Assembly (NCBI GenBank): GCA_010031735.1
Contig: RGZB01000012.1
Span: 1 to 52,109 of the forward strand
DNA length: 52,109 nucleotides
Reading direction: 5' to 3'
DNA from: Pseudomonadota bacterium
GTDB lineage: Bacteria > Pseudomonadota > Alphaproteobacteria > Rickettsiales > RGZB01
The first letter of the stretch is position 1; every line of letters starts with the position of its first letter. Below the pieces are notes generated by a model. The model searched no databases. It saw nothing but the letters and a program-made list of their open reading frames with translations, and was not told the DNA's origin. Positions 8,083-16,974 of this stretch are shown piece by piece. The position numbers and the translations under genes were made by a program.

Positions 8083-8124
8083 AAAAACTACAGGAACAAC
8101 GGGTGGTGCCATTGTTCCTGTAGT
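8083..8124 (-). terminator. Intrinsic terminator of the small membrane-protein gene
   Basis: CTACAGGAACAA (8089-8100) and TTGTTCCTGTAG (8113-8124) form a perfect 12-bp stem. On the minus strand it is followed by a T-run (complement of AAAAAA at 8083-8088). Confidence 0.88.
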
Positions 8125-8153
8125 GGGTAGGTAGGGAGGGTGGTTCCTTGCGC

Positions 8154-8450
8154 TTACGCGCGGCGAAGTGGTTTCCCATCCTTCGCGATATCTTTTAAAC
8201 GCATCTCCGGTTCTCTTTTGTTGAGGTGATGTGCTACGTAACTGACGAGTTTCAGCATGATATACGGCACTACCAGCAAGACCAGAATAATCGACAGTAC
8301 CAGTAAGCTACGACCCACCGTATTCTGATCGATCAACGGGAATGCCTGCAGAAGCGAGAACGTGCCGATGTAAGCTGCGATCGGCAAAACGATCAGACCG
8401 GCCATCGCGATACTTAGGAATACGTATTTTGGACGCTGTGTCTTTTTCAT
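8154..8450 (-). CDS. Small two-TM membrane protein of unknown function
   Basis: 98 residues with two hydrophobic segments (~12-35 and ~47-70), a basic N-terminus (MKKTQRPKY) and a charged cytoplasmic tail rich in Lys/Arg. I do not recognise the family. It has its own intrinsic terminator downstream (8083-8124), and another terminator (8511-8547) separates it from the gene before, so it looks like a monocistronic unit. No function is inferred. Confidence 0.75.
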   Translation of the reverse strand: MKKTQRPKYVFLSIAMAGLIVLPIAAYIGTFSLLQAFPLIDQNTVGRSLLVLSIILVLLVVPYIMLKLVSYVAHHLNKREPEMRLKDIAKDGKPLRRA

Positions 8451-8510
8451 GATTCCATCATCTCAAAACACATATAAATTTCCCATTAGGGAATGGAGGA
8501 GGTTTTACAA

Positions 8511-8547
8511 TCAAAAAAGCCCGCCTCATATTACTAAGGGCGGGCTT
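8511..8547 (-). terminator. Intrinsic terminator of the EF-hand gene
   Basis: AAGCCCGCC (8517-8525) pairs with GGCGGGCTT (8539-8547). On the minus strand the stem is followed by TTTTTT (complement of 8513-8518). Confidence 0.9.
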
Positions 8548-8571
8548 CTTCAAATCGCACTTAAAGTTAAC

Positions 8572-8937
8572 TTAGTTCCCTTTGTTATCCTTCATGTGCT
8601 GACGCATCTCTTCGAAGCGGGCTTTATGGAACGCCTTGGCTTCCGCCGGCGTTAATTTGCCATCACCATCCGTATCCGCTTTCTTGAATTCCGCATCGTG
8701 GAACGCACGGGCTTCGTCTTTCGAGACGACACCATCATCGTTTGCATCCATACCCGGTGGGAATGGCGGCGGCGGGAAACCACCCGGCGGTGGCGGCGGC
8801 AGTCCATCTGGTCCCGGAGGTGGCATACCTTCGGCACCCAGCGGCGGTGGCGGCGGACCGTCTTCACCTGGCGCCGCATATGCGACTGACGCATTTAACC
8901 CAAGAGCGAGCACGCCCGCTACTATCCATTTATTCAT
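8572..8937 (-). CDS. Exported proline-rich EF-hand protein
   Basis: 121 residues from the ATG at 8937, chosen because GGAAAGGG lies upstream at good spacing; an ATG nine codons earlier lacks this. A signal peptide ends around AYA (residues 1-21). It is followed by a ~45-residue Pro/Gly-rich stretch with many PPPP runs. Two EF-hand loops follow, DANDDGVVSKDE and DTDGDGKLTPAE, both with acidic residues at positions 1, 3, 5 and 12. The tail is charged (FEEMRQHMKDN). It probably binds Ca2+ in the periplasm or outside the cell; partner unknown. A clear terminator follows. Confidence 0.85.
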   Translation of the reverse strand: MNKWIVAGVLALGLNASVAYAAPGEDGPPPPPLGAEGMPPPGPDGLPPPPPGGFPPPPFPPGMDANDDGVVSKDEARAFHDAEFKKADTDGDGKLTPAEAKAFHKARFEEMRQHMKDNKGN

Positions 8938-9189
8938 AAATATGCCCTTTCCTACTTTGTTCAAGGAATCATACGCCCTGGGAAATAACAGTATAGTGCC
9001 TTATCGAAAATGCTAAGGATTTATTAATAATTGCAGATATTTTTTTACTTCGCATCGGTTGAAAACCCACGATGCATGAATGATACCCTTATCTTTTGGA
9101 CTCACACCGGGGGCGCAATTTTATGGTGTGTTTGCTACATCTGATCGCACAAGAACGCTATGCGCGAACCCATCACAAAGGAATACAGT

Positions 9190-9729
9190 ATGAAACCGTC
9201 TCTCAAAATCACCTCCCTCACCCTGCTTACGGCAACCTTGCTCTCTTCCGCCGTCCTCGCACAATCCATCAGCAGCGGTAGCGCTTCCACCACAACGAAC
9301 TCCCACGGCAGCACCTCTAACGGTATCCACTCCCATAGCGCTGTCGGCAATAGTGCTACCAATCGTAACAGTTCGGCCGCTTCGGATATGAGAGCGGGCA
9401 GTGGCAGCTCTCGCCGCTCCACTACCATCAGCAGCGACTGGAATGCCGAGAACGATTACTGGCATAACCAGTACCCTTCCCGTCCGTATTACGACAGGGG
9501 CCGCGCCTATTCCACCGTTGAACCGGCGTACCGTTACGGTGTCGATCTTTACAACCAGAATCCGGGCCGGCGTTATGAAGAACTGAACCAATCGCAACTA
9601 AGTTCTGGCTGGGATACCGCACGTGGCACTTCCACGATGAATTGGAACGATGCGCAGAACGCGACACGCGATGCCTACAACCGTATGTATGATCAGCAGC
9701 AACGCGCACGTAACGGCGCGAATCGCTAA
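9190..9729 (+). CDS. Secreted Ser/Asn-rich protein of unknown function
   Basis: 179 residues from ATG 9190, which follows AAAGGA; an ATG ten codons upstream gives a charged, unlikely leader. The signal peptide ends near VLAQ (about residue 24). Next comes a low-complexity Ser/Thr/Asn/Gly region (to ~80), then a more structured C-terminal half with aromatic spacing (YWHNQYPSRPYY, YRYGVDLY, WDTARG, TRDAYNRMYDQQ). The C-terminal half resembles, from memory, a short conserved domain of uncharacterised proteobacterial stress-type proteins, but I cannot name it safely. No co-transcribed neighbour. Confidence 0.75.
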   Translation: MKPSLKITSLTLLTATLLSSAVLAQSISSGSASTTTNSHGSTSNGIHSHSAVGNSATNRNSSAASDMRAGSGSSRRSTTISSDWNAENDYWHNQYPSRPYYDRGRAYSTVEPAYRYGVDLYNQNPGRRYEELNQSQLSSGWDTARGTSTMNWNDAQNATRDAYNRMYDQQQRARNGANR

Positions 9730-9751
9730 AAGAAGGGTGGCTCGATGGAAA

Positions 9752-10531
9752 TCAGCCAGCCTTCACCGTCAGCATCGAAATCGAGCCGCCATCTACACCT
9801 TCGACCGGGAAATGGATTTTTTCCTGTTTTTGCGTAGCGCCGAGTACGTAGAGCAGTGGCAGATAATGCTCTGGCGTAGGAATCGAAAGCGTGGCGTCCT
9901 TACCTAAACGTTCATAGTGGATAAGGCCTTCATGCTCACCCGCAAGAATCATTTTCCGGGCGGCTTGTTCAAAGCGAACCGCCCAATCATAAGGCTCTGG
10001 CATATGCCTTCCCCACGCGTAGGTGTGCAGGTTGTGTACTAGATTTCCGCTACCGATAATGAGGATGCCTTCATTTCTTAAAGGTGCCAGTTTCTGCCCC
10101 ATCTCATAATGAAATAAGGCGGGCTTGGTCTCATCGATGCTGAGTTGAACAACAGGGATATCCGCATCTGGATAGACATGGTTCAGCACCGACCATGTAC
10201 CATGATCGAGCCCCCAATCGTTATCGAGTGTGACCTCAATCGGTTTCAATAATACCTGCACCCGGCGCGCCAAGTTAGGATTGCCGGAAGCCGGATATTT
10301 CACCTGATAGAGTTCAGGAGGAAACCCACCAAAATCATGAATAGTGCGCGGTGTAGCCGAAGCAGTGACGCTGGTTCCGGGAATGTACCAATGGGCAGAA
10401 ATCGCCAGTATCGCTTTTGGCCGCGGCAACGTCTGCCCGATTCTATGCCATGCCTTGGTATAGGCATTGGTGTCAATCGCATGCATGGGATTGCCATGGC
10501 CGAAGAAAATCACCGGCATCATGGCAGCCAT
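9752..10531 (-). CDS. DODA/LigB-type extradiol ring-cleavage dioxygenase (YgiD-like)
   Basis: 259 residues, class III extradiol dioxygenase fold. Candidate metal-binding histidines lie in FFGHGNPMHA, SAHWYIPG, WGLDHGTW and IGSGNLVHNLH. E. coli YgiD of this family cleaves DOPA-like catechols in vitro; the natural substrate here is unknown. The start could be any of Met1, Met4 or Met5. The stop of the upstream FMN reductase is 3 nt from this ORF, so the two form an operon. A joint role in handling catechols or quinones is an inference. Confidence 0.88.
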   Translation of the reverse strand: MAAMMPVIFFGHGNPMHAIDTNAYTKAWHRIGQTLPRPKAILAISAHWYIPGTSVTASATPRTIHDFGGFPPELYQVKYPASGNPNLARRVQVLLKPIEVTLDNDWGLDHGTWSVLNHVYPDADIPVVQLSIDETKPALFHYEMGQKLAPLRNEGILIIGSGNLVHNLHTYAWGRHMPEPYDWAVRFEQAARKMILAGEHEGLIHYERLGKDATLSIPTPEHYLPLLYVLGATQKQEKIHFPVEGVDGGSISMLTVKAG

Positions 10532-10534
10532 CGT

Positions 10535-11110
10535 TTAAGCGACTTTCGCTTTGCTATTACTCGCGTGCTGGGCAATCCAGTTAGCAAAGCTATCCACGAA
10601 TTTCTGCAGGAACTTTTTGGTATTGTCGTTGGTGATATTACCTTCACCATCGATCAGACCATCCGTGAAATGCAGATACATTTCCGGTTGTCCCATCAAT
10701 GCGATATCGAGGTAGCTGAGTATCGGCTTCAGGCTGCTTTGTGCACAGGCTGTGCCGATGGCACCCGGAGATGCACCACAAATCGCTGCGGGTTTTCCAG
10801 CAAATGCATTTTTACCATACGGACGGCTGCACCAATCGATCGCATTCTTGAGCGGCCCCGGCATGCTGCGGTTATATTCAGGAGTCACGAATAAAACGGC
10901 ATCCGCCGCTACGATGTCGTTTTTCAAGCGTGTCGCGGTTTCAGGGAAATTCGCTTCCAGGTCTTGATTGAAAAGCGGCAGATCGCCGATAGAGAGGAAT
11001 TTCGCTTCAAACTTATCCTGCCCCAGTTTCGCCAGAGCCTTACCCAATTTAAGATTGATGGAATCCTTGCGCAGGCTTCCGATAATCACCGCTACTGTAA
11101 CTTTTGCCAT
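10535..11110 (-). CDS. NAD(P)H-dependent FMN reductase (ChrR/YieF-like flavodoxin fold)
   Basis: 191 residues, flavodoxin-like fold. GSLRKDSINLKL near the N-terminus is the FMN phosphate loop and TPEYNRSMPGPLKNAIDW is the family signature. Members reduce quinones, azo dyes or chromate with NAD(P)H. The gene starts just inside the conserved chromosome side of the tRNA-Arg direct repeat; the 342 nt from its start to tonB hold no gene, only the two tRNA fragments described separately. It is followed at 3 nt by the dioxygenase. Confidence 0.9.
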   Translation of the reverse strand: MAKVTVAVIIGSLRKDSINLKLGKALAKLGQDKFEAKFLSIGDLPLFNQDLEANFPETATRLKNDIVAADAVLFVTPEYNRSMPGPLKNAIDWCSRPYGKNAFAGKPAAICGASPGAIGTACAQSSLKPILSYLDIALMGQPEMYLHFTDGLIDGEGNITNDNTKKFLQKFVDSFANWIAQHASNSKAKVA

Positions 11111-11186
11111 CCTACCCTCCTGTTTTTTGAACGAGACATAGCAGCACTTCTATAAGGTTTCTGCATGCTTATCCTAGTTTATAAGC

Positions 11187-11232
11187 TTGGCGTGCCCGAT
11201 ACGACTCGAACGTACGACCCTCAGCCTAGAAG
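11187..11232 (-). repeat. 3'-half duplicate of tRNA-Arg(UCU), distal attachment-site scar
   Basis: 46 bp that match 14725-14770 with one mismatch (11226, C here against T there). It covers the tRNA from the 5' edge of the anticodon loop to the encoded CCA plus one base. The 5' half of a tRNA is absent and the sequence diverges abruptly at 11233. This is the layout left when an element integrates at the 3' end of a tRNA gene and rebuilds the tRNA at the other end. Confidence 0.9.
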
Positions 11233-11391
11233 TTTCAAAGAACGGACTCTAAACGGTTATTAGGTCTTTTTAAACCCCAAAGAATTATAGGCGTTTTAAA
11301 AATCGCAATGTGATTATTCTTTTACCGTGGGAAGGGATGTTTTTAAACCTGAACCTTGCTATAGACTTGCTAGAACAGCGACCATAAAAAA

Positions 11392-11436
11392 TGATGCGCC
11401 CGTAGGAATTCGAGCCAGCGACAACCGACTTAAAAG
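11392..11436 (-). pseudogene. Degraded tRNA 3'-half, tRNA-Lys(UUU)-like
   Basis: On the minus strand the sequence reads anticodon loop CTTTTAA (11430-11436, anticodon UUU), 3' stem strand GTCGG (11425-11429), a 5-nt variable loop, a T-arm with CTCGAAT, a 3' acceptor strand CGGGCGC (11396-11402) and ATCA in place of NCCA. The segment lengths equal those of the tRNA-Arg 3' half. The T-stem no longer pairs and no 5' half is present. Like the tRNA-Arg copy it begins at the anticodon loop, which suggests an older attachment scar. Confidence 0.5.
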
Positions 11437-11452
11437 CTTTAACTACCTACAT

Positions 11453-12130
11453 TCAGTGTGCCCGCAAGGTGAAGTTGATTGGCACAATTATCTGATAATC
11501 CACTGCATTTCTGCCTTTGTAAGCAGGGATAAAATGCCAATGCTTCACAGCATCCACCGCTGCTTCATCAAGCAGACTGAATCCGCTGGAATGCAAAATC
11601 TCAATACTTCCTGCAACGCCAATGGCGAGTACCATAACACGGAGCTGCACCGTACCCTCTTGTCCAAGCCTCCTGGCAGAGGTGGGATAGGCAGGCGGCT
11701 GATTATGCAGGTTTTCCACCTGAAATCGTGGTTCGGTAACGGCAGAATTTTTATCCCCTTCCTCGGTTCTTTCTGCAGATACTTTTGCTTTTTTTGAAGG
11801 AGTAGTTACCGTAGGTTCCTTAGGTTTTTCTGCTTCCGCCTCTTTGGGACTTACTTTTATCGGAGTGTCCGCCGGTACACTTTGTTTCGGCGGAATAGGC
11901 ACGGATTTCAGTTCTTGCTTCTGCGCAGCAACAGGAGCTTTTAAGGATGCCGCTGAAATCAACGTTACCTCAATGGGTATCTCTGGAAGCTTATCGGGCT
12001 TTAATGCAATCTGCGTGAGTGACCAGCCAACAAATAAATGAACGGCTAAGGCACCGAGGAAGGCGAATATTCGTACTTTATGCCCCTCTCCTTCCTTGGT
12101 CCACGCATCACTAGAAGGTATTGCGAACAC
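11453..12130 (-). CDS. tonB: TonB-family energy transducer
   Basis: 225 residues. One N-terminal transmembrane segment (~19-40, ending in SLTQIAL), then a long Pro/Lys/Glu-rich periplasmic linker (~60-140). The TonB C-terminal domain follows, with PPAYPTSARRLGQEGTVQLR and LDEAAVDAVKHWHFIPA (~145-215). It transmits proton-motive force to outer-membrane receptors with ExbB/ExbD, which are not in the window. The start overlaps the end of the receptor gene by 20 nt, so it is coupled to it and is likely dedicated to that receptor. The C-terminus ends 16 nt from the second tRNA scar. Confidence 0.92.
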   Translation of the reverse strand: MFAIPSSDAWTKEGEGHKVRIFAFLGALAVHLFVGWSLTQIALKPDKLPEIPIEVTLISAASLKAPVAAQKQELKSVPIPPKQSVPADTPIKVSPKEAEAEKPKEPTVTTPSKKAKVSAERTEEGDKNSAVTEPRFQVENLHNQPPAYPTSARRLGQEGTVQLRVMVLAIGVAGSIEILHSSGFSLLDEAAVDAVKHWHFIPAYKGRNAVDYQIIVPINFTLRAH

Positions 12131-14129
12131 CGATCATCACTGCACGTCCGGCAAGCGGCGCAATATCTTTCAGGAACGATACGTGATCACGCGCTTCTTC
12201 ATCCAAAAGGTTCGTCGCCTTAAGATAGAGCGTAGAACTGGATGGGCCGGTATTGAATGTGTAATCAACCCCCGCGTTTAACATCGTATAGCCATCTGTT
12301 GGTGACTCAAATGGAGCTACACGGTCTTGGTTGAAAGTGTAATCCGCATCCATCCGCACTCCAATCTGATTATAATGATAGATAGTGCTCCCGCCTATAC
12401 GCAGAGGCGCAATGCGTGGTAAGGGTTCGCCTGTATCACGGTTACGTGCTTCAACATAATCGCTACGAACCTCAAGGCCAAGTTTATGGTTATCTTGCTC
12501 ATAGGCCGTAAAGTCTGCCTTCGCTTCTGCACCATAAAACTCCGCAGGTACGCTCCCGTAAGCATAGACCGGGACATCAAATGTCGGGTCGATAGCACCT
12601 GTTGCGGCAGCCGTGATGAAATTCTGGAAGCGATTATAGAAGAAATTGACCTCACCCGTCACCGTACCTAACTCTTTACGGAAAGAAAGATCTAAGCCGA
12701 CCGAACGCTGCACATCCAGACTCGGGTCGCCAATTTCAAACGCATCGGTTGCAAGGTGTGGGCCGTTGGCGTAAAGCTCCTGCGCATTTGGCGCGCGTTC
12801 AGTATAGGAGCCCGAAAGTGCCACTGCATAAGCAGGGACTGGATGATAGATAAACCCGGTTGAGGCACTCCCTGTCAGATCATTACGAGAAGAACCAGGG
12901 CCGAATGTTGAATTGGAATCAGCACTTACCTTCTGGTCATCCACACGCCCGCCAATTTGTAACCGCAGCTTTCCGAGCGGCACCTCTTCAAAAATAAAGG
13001 CGGAGTTCATACGGGTAAGTGTCGGCGGTAAGAAGGCTTCCTCACCAAGGGCAGAAAAATCATTTGCTTCAGATTGAATGCCAACTGCGCCTTCAAATAG
13101 CCCCAGTTTTTCATGTACCACCTCTACGCGGCTATCATAACCACGATTCTTGAATGTGGTACCTGGTTCAGCCCCCTCAAACTCCGTATGGTCATAATCC
13201 GAAAGTCCAAGCTTGTATTTAATTGCCTTCACGTGAGGAAGCGGTGCGTCATCAAATGCACCGGCAAAATCTATACGCTGCTGATCCATACCGATGGTTA
13301 CATCTGGCTCTGCCACAGTTCCGTAATCAGTGTTATAGTCCGTTAACGCAACACCGAAATGACCAGCATCGAAGAACTTGGTTACACCCACCGAACCGCC
13401 ATGACTATTGCTCTGGCTATTAGGTAATTTGTTCTTTGCTTCTTCTTCGCCTGGATCCAAAGGCTCCGTCCTGCGCTGACGTTCCGAGCGTGCGAACCCC
13501 GGGATTTCCAAATCATCTGTACGCCGCGCAAAGCCGTTTACATGCCATGCGTAATCACCTGATCCGCCCTCAAGCAATAATGACCCCGTACGTCCATCGT
13601 TAGCAGAATCATAACGCCCATCAACTGTGCCGGTGATTTTTTCAGGAATCCTTGCATCAGGAATGCGGTTATCGATCACGTTTACTACGCCCCCTACTGC
13701 TTTCGGCCCATAAAGCAGGGCTGCCGGCCCACGCACTACTTCAATACGCTCCACTGATAGTGGCTCAATACTCACATTATGATCGACACTCGTAGCGGAC
13801 GCATCAAGATTGCTCAAGCCATTTTGTAACATCTGGATCTGGTCACCATCGAGTCCTCGAATCACCGGACGGCTCGCATTCGGACCAAAATAAGTAGAGC
13901 GTATACCAAGCTCTTGAGATAGCGTTTCACCCAGTGTCGGCTCAGCTTTGTCGCGTAATTCATTCCCTGAAAGAACCGTTACTGGCTGCGTCAGCTCTTC
14001 CGCCGAGCGCCCTAGGGGATTGGCGGTTACAACAACCTCTTTCAGTGTATTGGGCGCATCTTGGGCCATGGCTGAAGTAGCCTGAAGCACTGAGAAAAGT
14101 GTAAATCCTGTGATAAAATAATACCGCAT
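12111..14129 (-). CDS. TonB-dependent outer-membrane receptor, ZnuD-like (zinc uptake)
   Basis: 672 residues. The signal peptide ends near AMAQ (~22), then the TonB-box region LKEVVVTA, and a plug domain (~30-155) with RPVIRGLDGDQIQMLQNG and VEVVRGPAALLYGPKAVGGVVNVID. The 22-strand barrel follows, with a C-terminal signature LKDIAPLAGRAVMIGVRNTF that matches what I recall of ZnuD-type zinc receptors. A His/Asp/Glu-rich extracellular loop (~205-235) could capture metal. RBS GAGGATG precedes the start. It is divergent from zur with a Zur-box palindrome between, which makes zinc the best substrate assignment. It forms an operon with tonB. Confidence 0.9.
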   Translation of the reverse strand: MRYYFITGFTLFSVLQATSAMAQDAPNTLKEVVVTANPLGRSAEELTQPVTVLSGNELRDKAEPTLGETLSQELGIRSTYFGPNASRPVIRGLDGDQIQMLQNGLSNLDASATSVDHNVSIEPLSVERIEVVRGPAALLYGPKAVGGVVNVIDNRIPDARIPEKITGTVDGRYDSANDGRTGSLLLEGGSGDYAWHVNGFARRTDDLEIPGFARSERQRRTEPLDPGEEEAKNKLPNSQSNSHGGSVGVTKFFDAGHFGVALTDYNTDYGTVAEPDVTIGMDQQRIDFAGAFDDAPLPHVKAIKYKLGLSDYDHTEFEGAEPGTTFKNRGYDSRVEVVHEKLGLFEGAVGIQSEANDFSALGEEAFLPPTLTRMNSAFIFEEVPLGKLRLQIGGRVDDQKVSADSNSTFGPGSSRNDLTGSASTGFIYHPVPAYAVALSGSYTERAPNAQELYANGPHLATDAFEIGDPSLDVQRSVGLDLSFRKELGTVTGEVNFFYNRFQNFITAAATGAIDPTFDVPVYAYGSVPAEFYGAEAKADFTAYEQDNHKLGLEVRSDYVEARNRDTGEPLPRIAPLRIGGSTIYHYNQIGVRMDADYTFNQDRVAPFESPTDGYTMLNAGVDYTFNTGPSSSTLYLKATNLLDEEARDHVSFLKDIAPLAGRAVMIGVRNTF

Positions 14130-14192
14130 ACATCCTCAACAAAGAATAAGTTGGTACGGCAATACCACTGTTGTATCTTACCCGTCAAGAAG

Positions 14193-14218
14193 AAATGTTA
14201 TATTATATCATAACAAAT
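14193..14218. promoter_or_regulatory. Putative Zur box between zur and the receptor gene
   Basis: An imperfect palindrome centred near 14205: TGTTAT (14196-14201), 8 nt, ATAACA (14210-14215). It lies in an AT-rich context beginning GAAATGTTATATTATA (from 14192), close to the known Zur-box pattern. It lies ~58 nt upstream of zur and ~67 nt upstream of the receptor start, so one operator could repress both divergent genes when zinc is sufficient. Confidence 0.68.
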
Positions 14219-14272
14219 TATGTACGCTTCGATCTGTTGTGAATTAAACCGTTGTGGTGTATGATTTGAACT

Positions 14273-14668
14273 ATGTCAGATTTACCGACGTTGAAAGGCC
14301 CAACCAAGCTTGTTTATGAGGTGCTTTCCAAGAAGAAAGTACCGCTGGGGGCCTATGACATCCTGGCCGCCCTTTCCAAGCACGGGGTAACCGGTCCGCC
14401 GACCATTTACAGGGCATTGGAGAAGCTGGCATCCCAAGGCCTGATTCACCGCATATCTTCTATTAATGCCTACATTATCTGCGATTGCCACCACGGCTCG
14501 CATATTTCCAGTTTCATGGTGTGCAAGAAATGTAAATCCGTTGAAGAGATAAGCGATAGAAAAGTTGAAAACGCCTTAAGAACGGCCATCAAAAATCATT
14601 CTTTTAAGATAGAGAAGGAAATGATTGAGCTAATCGGCCTATGCGAAACCTGCGCCACTACCGCTTAG
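14273..14668 (+). CDS. zur: Zinc uptake regulator Zur (Fur family)
   Basis: 131-residue Fur-family repressor. The N-terminal winged helix (~1-80) has AYDILAAL and PPTIYRALEKLASQGLIHRI. The following dimer/metal region has CDCHHGSHISSFMVCKKC, and a second cysteine pair lies at the C-terminus (LCETC). The two CxxC pairs form the structural zinc site known in the family, and the His-rich stretch is the sensing region. RIxSxNAYI after the recognition helix is closer to Zur than to Fur. Divergent from a ZnuD-like receptor with a Zur-box palindrome between, so autoregulation is likely. No znuABC genes are nearby. Confidence 0.88.
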   Translation: MSDLPTLKGPTKLVYEVLSKKKVPLGAYDILAALSKHGVTGPPTIYRALEKLASQGLIHRISSINAYIICDCHHGSHISSFMVCKKCKSVEEISDRKVENALRTAIKNHSFKIEKEMIELIGLCETCATTA

Positions 14669-14724
14669 TTAGTTAACCAATCTCTAACCCATCCAGTCTC
14701 ATACTACCTAGCGTTAATAGCGCA

Positions 14725-14802
<78 letters not shown>

Positions 14803-14859
14803 GCAAAGTAACAGGAGAATAACGAAGGAACGCCCGCAACTCAAGCGTTCTATGGGCGT

Positions 14860-15222
14860 TTACGGGGTATGCACCTTGGCAGGAGAAGTGCTTTCTGCAC
14901 CCGCCATCTCGCCTGCCGGGATCAGATACATCTTCTCGTTGGGTTTGGAATAGTTGAGCATACGACGGGATTGTTCATCGAGCAGGTCGAGATCGATCGT
15001 CTCGGAAAGCATACCAACACGATGTTCGAGCTCCATCTTGTTCGTCTGCACCTTATCAAGCTCGGCATAGGCCTGGTCGAGCTGCTGATGGAGCTGGAAT
15101 AATGTAAGCAAACCGTTGTGTCCGCTCACGGCATGGTAGGAGAAATAGAAGAAGACACACGCAAAGAATAGCGTGCCGATCCGGCCATTCGACTTCCGTC
15201 GTCTGATAGTAGCTGAATGCAT
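14860..15222 (-). CDS. ftsB: FtsB/DivIC-type septum formation initiator
   Basis: About 120 residues. A basic N-terminus (IRRRKSNGR) is followed by one TM (~15-35). A coiled-coil-prone periplasmic region follows (GLLTLFQLHQQLDQAYAELDKVQTNKMELEHRV), then LLDEQSRRMLNYSKPNE, a region typical of alphaproteobacterial FtsB. Its place directly downstream of eno fits the order known in that class. The ATG at 15222 is preferred over a GTG two codons upstream because AGGTAGA has better spacing to it. In the divisome FtsB bridges FtsL and FtsQ. Confidence 0.85.
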   Translation of the reverse strand: MHSATIRRRKSNGRIGTLFFACVFFYFSYHAVSGHNGLLTLFQLHQQLDQAYAELDKVQTNKMELEHRVGMLSETIDLDLLDEQSRRMLNYSKPNEKMYLIPAGEMAGAESTSPAKVHTP

Positions 15223-15293
15223 TTTCACTCTACCTGAGTGGCAAAATTGTTTACCTCTGTGGATTGTATCGCAAGGATACTGATATCACAAGG

Positions 15294-16628
<1,335 letters not shown>

Positions 16629-16792
16629 CTATAGAAAACCAAGCGAATTTAAGCAGGTAGGGCAGAAGCTCGCGTCGTTAAGAAATAGGCCTCGGATAGT
16701 GGGCTATTTATGGCTTCTTTATGATTTGTTATCCGCTTTATATGTCTTTTTTAGCCGGTTAGGGTCTTTATAATCTTTTTACGGAGAAAAAA

Positions 16793-16972
16793 TTGAAACT
16801 CATTTTTAAACTGGCACAGCCCAAAGATGATAAGGAGGCCTTATTCAATATTGAGGCGCTGGTAGAGGATATGCAGCACCCGGGGATAGCCTATATCTCT
16901 TTAGGCGGGCAAGAATACGTGATCGAAATCCATTTCGATCAATTCCTTTTTACCAAGAACTACATCAATTAG
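16793..16972 (+). CDS. Small 59-residue protein with TTG start, unknown function
   Basis: A TTG at 16793 is preceded by GGAG (16783-16786) at a 6-nt spacing. The frame is open for 59 codons to TAG at 16970-16972. The predicted protein begins LKLIFKLAQPKDDKEALF (Met in vivo). It has an acidic middle (EALVEDMQHPG) and a beta-strand-like end (YISLGGQEYVIEIHFDQFLF), with no signal or TM. The stop lies 2 nt from the convergent dolP-like stop. I do not recognise the family. The RBS, tight fit and protein-like composition support a gene; the TTG start lowers confidence. Confidence 0.5.
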   Translation: MKLIFKLAQPKDDKEALFNIEALVEDMQHPGIAYISLGGQEYVIEIHFDQFLFTKNYIN

Positions 16973-16974
16973 TA

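Larger units (their letters stand above)
11187..14724. mobile_element. tRNA-Arg-bounded zinc-acquisition islet without integrase
   Basis: About 3.5 kb between the 46-bp repeat (11187-11232) and the intact tRNA-Arg. In minus orientation the order is tRNA, cargo, 3'-half copy, as expected for insertion into a tRNA 3' end. The cargo is a complete zinc module: tonB, a ZnuD-like receptor, a Zur box and zur. No integrase, transposase or excisionase is present, so it is either a decayed island or one moved by an integrase from elsewhere. A second tRNA-like 3' half (11392-11436) lies inside the same end. Confidence 0.72.

Noticed and set aside
11187-14724. Hidden integrase or transposase in the islet
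   Set aside because: All sizeable frames on both strands are accounted for by tonB, receptor and zur; the remaining gaps are below 350 nt and have no recombinase motif.
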